This document shows, one piece after another, positions 7,534-11,918 of a stretch of 11,918 bases of DNA. Under the pieces are notes generated by a model, which saw only the letters and a list, made by a program, of their open reading frames with translations, searched no databases and was not told the origin of the DNA. A program made the translations under genes and the position numbers. The DNA is taken from the NCBI GenBank assembly GCA_035497635.1, contig DATJDB010000205.1, positions 1 through 11,918 of the forward strand. The letters are read 5' to 3'. This stretch comes from Serpens sp035497635. Lineage in GTDB: Bacteria > Pseudomonadota > Gammaproteobacteria > Pseudomonadales > Pseudomonadaceae. Positions within the stretch are counted from its first letter, which is position 1, and every line of letters starts with the position of its first letter.

Positions 7534-7743
7534 ATGTTTGACATACGTTGTGGCGGCTGTGACCGCCTGCTGGGCCGCGCGAGCGGCTGCTACACCCTAC
7601 AGATCAAGTGCCCGCGCTGCCGGACACTGAACCACCTGAAGGCCGAGAGCCTCCCCAAAGCGCCATCGAGCGCCCCAGGCCGTCAGGAGGCTTCATGTCT
7701 GCACAACCCATCATCCCGTGGCTCGGTGGCAAACGCCGTCTAG
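7534..7743 (+). CDS. com: Com-like zinc-finger translational regulator
   Basis: The 69-residue product begins MFDIRCGGCDRLLGRASG and continues with IKCPRCRTLN. Cys6-x2-Cys9 and Cys26-x2-Cys29 form the single zinc ribbon seen in Mu Com (62 residues), with the same spacing style and the basic CPRC knuckle. In Mu, Com binds the com-mom mRNA and opens a structure that blocks mom translation. Here com overlaps the following methyltransferase by 49 bases in a different frame, as com overlaps mom in Mu. The start is ATG 7534; its ribosome site is poor (AGG directly before the ATG, AAGG at 7518-7521). The tail after residue 35 is low-complexity and probably shaped by the overlapping frame and the RNA structure. 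Com identity is well supported; its target here is inferred. Confidence 0.88.
   Translation: MFDIRCGGCDRLLGRASGCYTLQIKCPRCRTLNHLKAESLPKAPSSAPGRQEASCLHNPSSRGSVANAV
7635..7694 (+). promoter_or_regulatory. Predicted RNA switch hiding the methyltransferase ribosome site
   Basis: Two mutually exclusive helices cover the Shine-Dalgarno AGGAGG (7685-7690). Helix A pairs CCTGAAGGCC (7635-7644) with GGCCGTCAGG (7678-7687), nine pairs and one A-G mismatch. Helix B pairs AGCCTCC (7648-7654) with GGAGGCT (7686-7692), seven perfect pairs ending two bases before the ATG. A small GCGC-CATCGA-GCGC hairpin (7660-7673) fits inside either one. The left arms lie inside com. By analogy with the Mu mom translation-inhibiting stem, Com binding, or ribosomes passing through com, could expose the site. 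The pairing is seen directly; the regulatory role is inference. Confidence 0.55.
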
Positions 7744-8489
7744 CCGACCGTATCTTTCCACTGTTCCCGCGCCACTCCTGCTACGTCGAGCCGTTCGCAG
7801 GTGGCGCGGCGCTATTCTTCCTCCGGCCAGTGCCGGCCGAGGTCGAGGTGCTCAATGACGTCAACGGCGACCTGGTCAACCTGTACCGGGTTGTCCAACA
7901 CCACCTGGAGGAGTTCGTCAGGCAGTTCAAGTGGGCGCTGTCATCGCGCCAGGTCTTCAAGTGGCTGCAGGAGACGAGGCCGGAAACGCTGACAGATATC
8001 CAGCGCGCTGCCCGCTTCTACTACCTGCAGCAATCGGCTTTTGGTGCCCGCGTGGAGGGGCAGAACTACGGCACCGCTACAACCACGCCGCCCGGCCTGA
8101 ACTTGCTGCGTTTGGAGGAGAACTTGTCGGCGGCACACCTGCGGCTGAGCAGTACCTACATCGAGCACCTGTCTTGGCAGGACTGCTTGGCGAGGTACGA
8201 CCGGGAGCACACCCTCTTCTATATGGACCCGCCGTACTGGCAGACAGAGGGCTACGGCGTGCCTTTCGGCTTCGAGCAGTATCAGGAGATGGCCCGGATG
8301 CTGCGCCAGATCAAAGGAAAGGCGATCGTTAGCCTCAACGACCACCCGGACATCCGCGAATGCTTCGCCGGGTTCCATATCGAGGCGACCGACATCAAGT
8401 ACACGGTGGGTGGTGGCAGGGGGAGTGAGGCAAGGGAGGTGCTGATCTTCAGCTGGGATATCCAGGCCGAGCCGGCTGGCCTGTTCTGA
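7695..8489 (+). CDS. D12-class adenine-N6 DNA methyltransferase (in the mom position)
   Basis: The 264-residue enzyme transfers a methyl group from S-adenosylmethionine to adenine N6. It has the Dam/D12-class order: PWLGGK at residues 8-13 and FAGG at 34-37 (the SAM-binding motifs), NDVNGDLVNLY near 54-64, and the catalytic DPPY at 178-181. Target recognition should lie between about 70 and 170. ATG 7695 has AGGAGG 4 bases ahead; an upstream in-frame start at 7608 lies within com and would add a non-conserved segment. It overlaps com by 49 bases. In Mu this slot holds mom, which makes a bulky adenine modification protecting phage DNA from restriction; a methyltransferase here likely has the same protective purpose. 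Target sequence unknown; no cognate endonuclease is nearby, so it is an orphan. Confidence 0.9.
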   Translation: MSAQPIIPWLGGKRRLADRIFPLFPRHSCYVEPFAGGAALFFLRPVPAEVEVLNDVNGDLVNLYRVVQHHLEEFVRQFKWALSSRQVFKWLQETRPETLTDIQRAARFYYLQQSAFGARVEGQNYGTATTTPPGLNLLRLEENLSAAHLRLSSTYIEHLSWQDCLARYDREHTLFYMDPPYWQTEGYGVPFGFEQYQEMARMLRQIKGKAIVSLNDHPDIRECFAGFHIEATDIKYTVGGGRGSEAREVLIFSWDIQAEPAGLF

Positions 8490-8530
8490 GTGTCAATTCT
8501 TCTGCGAAATTTGGCGGCTCCCGGTGGGTG

Positions 8531-8590
8531 GCGCTATGCCAAGTAAACCGCAGCGCAATGCCAAAACCGCCGCGCCCTTACATGACGACA
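8531..8590. other. Candidate prophage right end with transposase-binding repeats
   Basis: GCGCTATGCCAAGTAAACCGC (8531-8551) and GCGCAATGCCAAAACCGCC (8553-8571) share GCGC-ATGCCAA-AACCGC and start 22 bases apart, the spacing of the adjacent R1 and R2 sites of Mu. The sequence then reaches ACGACA at 8585-8590; ends of Mu-type elements read TG...CA. The non-coding tail after the methyltransferase fits a phage terminus. An end at 8582 (TTACA) is also possible. The left end is not in the window, so neither the terminal match nor the target duplication can be verified. Confidence 0.5.
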
Positions 8591-8608
8591 CTCTTATCGC
8601 GCTGTACT

Positions 8609-8682
8609 TGTAGGGCCGGGTTTACCCCGGCCGGCCGACACCGACGTCACGCTCCGCTGGCCGGCATAAAGCCGGCCCCACA
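8609..8682. repeat. REP-type inverted pair (REPIN-like)
   Basis: TGTAGGGCCGG at 8609-8619 and CCGGCCCCACA at 8672-8682 are inverted copies differing by one base. Each lies next to its own short hairpin (CCGGGTTTACCCCGG and GCCGGCATAAAGCCGGC). Two REP units facing each other, with GTAGGGC at the outer edge, is the usual form of intergenic REP doublets in Pseudomonas. It marks this stretch as host chromosome, in the gap behind the TRAP binding-protein gene. Confidence 0.65.
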
Positions 8683-8706
8683 GAACTCATGCCAGCCCCG
8701 CACACC

Positions 8707-8734
8707 AAAACGCCAGCCCGAAGGCTGGCGTTTT
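8707..8734. terminator. Bidirectional intrinsic terminator
   Basis: AAAACGCCAGCC, loop CGAA, GGCTGGCGTTTT forms a 12-pair stem (8 pairs GC-rich), followed on the plus strand by a run of six T and on the minus strand by four T. It lies 18 bases beyond the stop of the minus-strand binding-protein gene, which it should terminate. It would also stop phage transcripts leaving the right end. Confidence 0.88.
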
Positions 8735-8752
8735 TTGTACAACGCGCCGGCA

Positions 8753-9850
8753 TCAGCCGCGCATGTTGTAGACCTTCTTCTCGTTCAGCTCGGCGTAGGC
8801 GTACAGGCGCTCCAGATAAGCCTTCTGCTGCGCCCAGACCTTGGCCGCCGCAGGGTCGGCAGCGGCAGAGTCTTCCACCGCCTGGGCGGCGACTTCCTTG
8901 AGGCGCGCCAGCACCGCGTCGGGCAGCTCGCGGATTTCCACGCCCTGGTCGCGCATCTGCTCCAGCGATTCCATGTTCTTGGCGTTGTAGTCGTCCAGCA
9001 CGTCGCCGTTCACGTCGCGGGCAGCGGCGCGGACGATGGCCTGCAGATCGGCCGGCAGGGTTTCCCAGGCCTTGAGGTTGACGTCCAGCTCGAAGGTGAC
9101 GTTGGGCTCCTGCCAGCCCGGGGTGTAGTAGTACTTGGCCGCCTTGTGCAGACCCAGCGCCAGGTCGTTGTACGGACCGATCCACTCGGTGGCGTCGATG
9201 GTGCCGGTCTGCAGCGCGGTGAAGATTTCGCCGGCCGGCAGGTTGACCACGGTGCCGCCCATGCGGGTCAGCACTTCGCCGCCCAGGCCCGGGGTGCGCA
9301 TCTTCAGGCCCTTGAAATCCTCGACGCTGGTGATTTCCTTGTTGAACCAGCCGGCGGTCTGCACGCCAGTGGCGCCGCAGGCCAGCGGCAGAATACCGAA
9401 CGGCTTGTAGACCTCTTCCCACAGCTGCATGCCGCCGCCACGGTGCAGCCAGGCATTCATTTCCTGGGCATTCGGGCCGAACGGCAGGGCGCAGAAGAAC
9501 TGTGCGGCGGGAACCTTGCCCTTCCAGTAGTAGGGCGCGCTGTGACCCATTTCGGCGGTGCCGCGCGAAACCGAGTCGAAGACTTCCATGGCCGGAACCA
9601 GCTCGCCGGCGGCATACACCTTGATGTTCAGGCGGCCGTTGCTCATCTCGCTCACCAGACGGGCGAAACGCTCGGCACCCACACCGACACCGGGGAAGTT
9701 CTTCGGCCAGGAGGTGACCATCTTCCAGGAGAAGCTCTGCTGCTGCGTGGCAGCACCGGACGCGGTGGGCGCGGTTTCCTGCTTGCATCCGGCCAGTGCG
9801 GTGGCCGCCAGGCCGACTCCGGCTGCGGCGAGAATGTCACGACGTTTCAT
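8753..9850 (-). CDS. TRAP transporter solute-binding lipoprotein, TakP/FcbT1 type
   Basis: This 365-residue protein captures a small organic acid in the periplasm for the TRAP permease encoded next to it. The N-terminus MKRRDILAAAG has a twin-arginine-like RRDIL followed by a hydrophobic run and the lipobox LAGC with Cys22, so it is probably Tat-exported and lipid-anchored. The mature part has the DctP-family fold. YYWKG (107-111), GWFNKEI (167-173), MRTPGLGGEV (184-193, with Arg185 the conserved carboxylate-binding arginine) and TEWIGPYND (221-229) are typical of the 2-oxo-acid / mannitol-chloroaromatic group (TakP, FcbT1). In TakP, as I recall, the Glu-Trp pair helps hold a sodium ion near the ligand. 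The start has AAGGA upstream. A TATGCT at 9918-9923 (minus) might be its -10, without a clear -35. It is divergent from dctQM. A 2-oxo acid or lactate-like ligand is inference. Confidence 0.9.
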   Translation of the reverse strand: MKRRDILAAAGVGLAATALAGCKQETAPTASGAATQQQSFSWKMVTSWPKNFPGVGVGAERFARLVSEMSNGRLNIKVYAAGELVPAMEVFDSVSRGTAEMGHSAPYYWKGKVPAAQFFCALPFGPNAQEMNAWLHRGGGMQLWEEVYKPFGILPLACGATGVQTAGWFNKEITSVEDFKGLKMRTPGLGGEVLTRMGGTVVNLPAGEIFTALQTGTIDATEWIGPYNDLALGLHKAAKYYYTPGWQEPNVTFELDVNLKAWETLPADLQAIVRAAARDVNGDVLDDYNAKNMESLEQMRDQGVEIRELPDAVLARLKEVAAQAVEDSAAADPAAAKVWAQQKAYLERLYAYAELNEKKVYNMRG

Positions 9851-9974
9851 GGGCGTATTCCTTGTTGTTGTTGTGTTGACGCAGGGGCGGGACGTCGAGG
9901 CCCTTTATGACCCGACTAGCATAGGCTGCCGCCCTGATTCCAGCTTCGTCACTACGACAAAAGTCGAGGCGGCG

Positions 9975-10004
9975 TTGCCCCTGAGCGAGGACGCGGCCTA
10001 AAAT
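9975..10004 (+). promoter_or_regulatory. Likely sigma-70 promoter for dctQM
   Basis: TTGCCC (9975-9980) and TAAAAT (9999-10004) are separated by 18 bases and lie 40 bases ahead of the dctQ start codon. Both boxes match the consensus in at least four of six positions. The rest of the 194-base divergent gap (9851-10044) shows no clear operator; a GTTGTTGTTGTTGTG run lies in the leader of the minus-strand gene. Confidence 0.5.
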
Positions 10005-10044
10005 CGCGGCCCGCCTGCTTTTCAGCCCTTATAAAGGACTCGTC

Positions 10045-10599
10045 ATGTCCGCAAAAACACCGCCACTTCTGGCCTTCGCGCGCCTCATCGACTCGTTCAA
10101 TGCCTGGCTGGGTCGCATCTGCGCCTGGCTGCCGGTCTTTCTGGTGATTGGTACCGCGCTCGTGGTTGTCCTGCGCTATGGATTCGGTATCGGCGCCACC
10201 GGGCTGCAAGAAGCCGTGATGTATGGCCATGCACTGGTCTTCATGGGCGCCGCCGCCTGGGCACTGCAACAGGGCGCGCATGTGCGGGTAGACATCCTCT
10301 ATCAGCGCTTTTCGGCACGCACTAAGGAAGTGGTCAACATGTTCGGCACCCTGGTGCTGCTGCTGCCCACCTGCGGCTTTCTGCTCTGGCTCAGCTGGAG
10401 CTACGTCGGCGCCGCTTGGGCGACCCTCGAGGGCTCGCCGGAAGCCGGTGGCCTGCCGTTCGTGTACCTGCAAAAGAGCATCATCCTGGTACTGGTCATC
10501 AGCCTGTTGCTGCAGGCCTTTTCCATCCTGATCAAGGGCGCCTACCGTCTGGCCGGCCGCCTCCCCTTCGAAGACCAAGCCGAGGTGCAGCATGGCTGA
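10045..10599 (+). CDS. TRAP transporter small membrane subunit DctQ
   Basis: A 184-residue inner-membrane protein with four predicted helices (about 24-44, 58-75, 98-119, 144-166). It carries the DctQ signature QGAHVRVDILYQRFS between helices 2 and 3 and the segment EGSPEAGGLPFVYLQKS before helix 4, as seen in the FcbT2-type subunits that pair with TakP/FcbT1 binding proteins. It forms the stator-like scaffold with DctM in the transport complex. ATG 10045 has AAGGA at 10034-10038. The gene overlaps dctM by 8 bases, so both are translated together. The assignment is firm; the substrate is not defined by this subunit. Confidence 0.93.
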   Translation: MSAKTPPLLAFARLIDSFNAWLGRICAWLPVFLVIGTALVVVLRYGFGIGATGLQEAVMYGHALVFMGAAAWALQQGAHVRVDILYQRFSARTKEVVNMFGTLVLLLPTCGFLLWLSWSYVGAAWATLEGSPEAGGLPFVYLQKSIILVLVISLLLQAFSILIKGAYRLAGRLPFEDQAEVQHG

Positions 10600-11918
10600 G
10601 ACGATGGCCCTACTGCTGTTCCTGGGCATCTGTGTGTTTCTGATGACCGGCTTCCCGGTCGCCTTCGTGTTGGGCGGCGTCTCGCTGCTGTTCGCCGGCT
10701 TTGGCGTGCTTTTCGGCATTTTCGACGGCACCTATCTGATGGCGCTGCCGAACCGCATCTTCGGCATCATGAACAACCAGACCATGCTGGCGGTGCCGCT
10801 GTTCGTGTTCATGGGCGTGATGCTGGAAAAATCGCGCATCGCCGATGACCTGCTGGAATCCATGACCCGTCTGTTCGGCGCCAAGCCGGGCGGTCTGGCC
10901 ATTTCCGTCTGCCTGGTCGGTGCGCTGCTGGCCGCCTCCACCGGCATCGTCGGCGCCACCGTGGTAACCCTGGGCCTGCTGGCCCTGCCGACCATGCTGC
11001 GTCGTGGTTACGATCCGGCGATTTCCACCGGCACGCTGGCGGCCACCGGCACCCTCGGGCAGATCGTCCCCCCGTCCATCGTGCTGGTGCTGCTGGGCGA
11101 TGTGATGTCCAGCGCCTACCAGCAGGCCCAGTTGAAGATGGGCATCTTCTCGCCGAAAACCGTATCGGTGGGCGACCTGTTCATGGGCGCGCTGATTCCC
11201 GGCATGGTGCTGATCGGCATGTATGTGCTGTATCTGGTGATCATGGCCGTTCTCAAGCCGGCCAAGCTGCCGCCGATGCCCCAGGAAGAGCTGGGCTCGG
11301 TGAACTGGGGCCAGCTACTTGGCGCCCTGCTGCCGCCGCTGCTGCTGATCGGCCTGGTGCTCGGTTCCATCCTGATGGGCTTCGCCACGCCCACCGAGGC
11401 CGCCGCCGTGGGCGCCGTGGGCGCCACCGTGCTGGCCCTGAGCAAGCGCAAGCTTAGCCTGCAGCAGCTCAAGGACGTGACATTCAGCACCACCTCGATC
11501 TCGGCGATGGTGTTCCTGATCCTGATCGGCGCCTCGCTGTTCTCGCTGGTGTTCCGTGGTTTCGGTGGCGAAACGGTCATCGAGGATGTGCTGAACAACC
11601 TGCCGGGCGGCGTGATGGGCGCCTTCTTCGCGGTGATGCTGGTGATCTTCATCCTCGGCTTCATCCTCGACTACATCGAGATCTGCTTCGTGGTGGTACC
11701 GATCGTCGGCCCGATCCTGCTGGCCATGGGCCTGGACCCGGTCTGGCTGGGCGTGATGATGGCCATCAACCTGCAGACCTCGTTCCTGACGCCGCCGTTC
11801 GGTTTCGCGCTATTTTACCTGCGCGGCGTGGCGCCGCCGGAACTCCGCACCGCCGACATCTACCGCGGCGTGCTGCCCTTCATCGTGTTGCAGTTGCTGG
11901 TGCTGGCGGCCGTGGCGG
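10592..11918 (+). CDS. TRAP transporter large membrane subunit DctM (3' end cut)
   Basis: From ATG 10592 the frame stays open to the window end, giving 442 residues, close to a complete DctM (about 430-460). It is highly hydrophobic with a dozen or so membrane segments and forms the ion-coupled elevator of the TRAP system, importing the substrate delivered by the binding protein with sodium. Family hallmarks visible in order: GFPVAFVLGG near the start, AVPLFVFMGVMLEKS, AASTGIVGATVVTLG in the first half, GTLGQIVPPSIVLVLLGD, FATPTEAAAVGAVGA, and near the end INLQTSFLTPPFGFALFYLRG. The two inverted halves show up as the GxxxPPS and TPPFG hairpins. It overlaps dctQ by 8 bases. Its partner binding protein is divergent rather than upstream in the same operon. 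Confidence 0.93.
   Translation, partial: MAETMALLLFLGICVFLMTGFPVAFVLGGVSLLFAGFGVLFGIFDGTYLMALPNRIFGIMNNQTMLAVPLFVFMGVMLEKSRIADDLLESMTRLFGAKPGGLAISVCLVGALLAASTGIVGATVVTLGLLALPTMLRRGYDPAISTGTLAATGTLGQIVPPSIVLVLLGDVMSSAYQQAQLKMGIFSPKTVSVGDLFMGALIPGMVLIGMYVLYLVIMAVLKPAKLPPMPQEELGSVNWGQLLGALLPPLLLIGLVLGSILMGFATPTEAAAVGAVGATVLALSKRKLSLQQLKDVTFSTTSISAMVFLILIGASLFSLVFRGFGGETVIEDVLNNLPGGVMGAFFAVMLVIFILGFILDYIEICFVVVPIVGPILLAMGLDPVWLGVMMAINLQTSFLTPPFGFALFYLRGVAPPELRTADIYRGVLPFIVLQLLVLAAVA

Larger units (their letters stand above)
1..8590. mobile_element. Right-hand part of a Mu-like prophage
   Basis: All genes up to about 8489 are on the plus strand and follow the late gene order of phage Mu: N, P, gp45, gp46, gp47, gp48, fibre, fibre assembly, then com and a DNA-modification gene as the last module before the right end. 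The left part (repressor, transposase A/B, lysis, head and tail tube genes) lies outside the window. The right boundary is inferred: a pair of similar repeats 22 bases apart precedes a CA dinucleotide at 8589-8590, and host-type sequence (REP palindromes, TRAP genes) begins just after. No frameshift or stop breaks any late gene seen here, so this portion looks intact. Whether the whole prophage is inducible cannot be judged. Confidence 0.9.

Noticed and set aside
8609..8682. Possible CRISPR-like or tRNA-like structure
   Set aside because: There are only two units, in inverted orientation, with no regular spacers; the pattern is that of a REP doublet.
8622..9788. 388-codon minus-strand frame overlapping the TRAP binding-protein gene
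   Set aside because: It is the same strand in another frame, arginine- and glycine-rich, with no ribosome site; a GC-driven shadow.
8528..9910. 460-codon open frame on the plus strand opposite the TRAP binding-protein gene
   Set aside because: It is the antisense shadow of a well-recognised gene in GC-rich DNA, crosses the phage end, the REP pair and the terminator, and resembles no protein I know.
9910..9960. Sigma-54 promoter for the minus-strand binding-protein gene
   Set aside because: A GGCAG...TGCT pattern is present, but the GG-to-GC spacing is 8 bases rather than the required 10.

Overview
The window is GC-rich DNA from a gammaproteobacterium, most likely a Pseudomonas or Stutzerimonas relative. 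This is inferred from the gene content, the codon bias and a REP-like palindrome pair; no rRNA or other species marker is present. It covers the right-hand part of a Mu-like (transposable, contractile-tailed) prophage and then host chromosome carrying a TRAP-type solute uptake system.

Bases 1 to about 8590 are prophage. The order matches the late region of phage Mu: the 3' part of an N/DNA-circularization gene, P (baseplate hub), gp45 (spike), gp46, gp47 (baseplate J-like), gp48, a short tail fibre and a fibre-assembly protein. The baseplate genes overlap by 1 to 13 bases and have good Shine-Dalgarno sites, so they are probably translationally coupled. Three of the real starts are GTG (980, 4086, 4711). 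Behind the fibre genes lies a 470-residue beta-helix (pectate-lyase-like) protein that begins with a clear Sec signal peptide. That is odd for a virion part and suggests a secreted cargo ('moron') protein.

Next comes a Mu-type modification module. A 69-residue Com-like zinc-finger protein overlaps by 49 bases a D12-class adenine methyltransferase that occupies the place of Mu mom. Two alternative RNA helices in the overlap can hide the methyltransferase ribosome site, one of them from nucleotides inside com. This resembles the Com/mom translational switch of Mu but with a different modification enzyme. The phage right end is placed near 8590, where two copies of a transposase-site-like repeat lie 22 bases apart and the sequence ends in CA.

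From about 8591 the DNA is host: a REP-type inverted pair, a strong bidirectional terminator, a TRAP solute-binding lipoprotein of the TakP/FcbT1 type on the minus strand, and, divergently transcribed from it, the two membrane subunits dctQ and dctM (the latter cut by the window end). The binding protein captures a small organic acid in the periplasm and the QM pair carries it through the inner membrane using a sodium gradient. The exact substrate cannot be read from the sequence.
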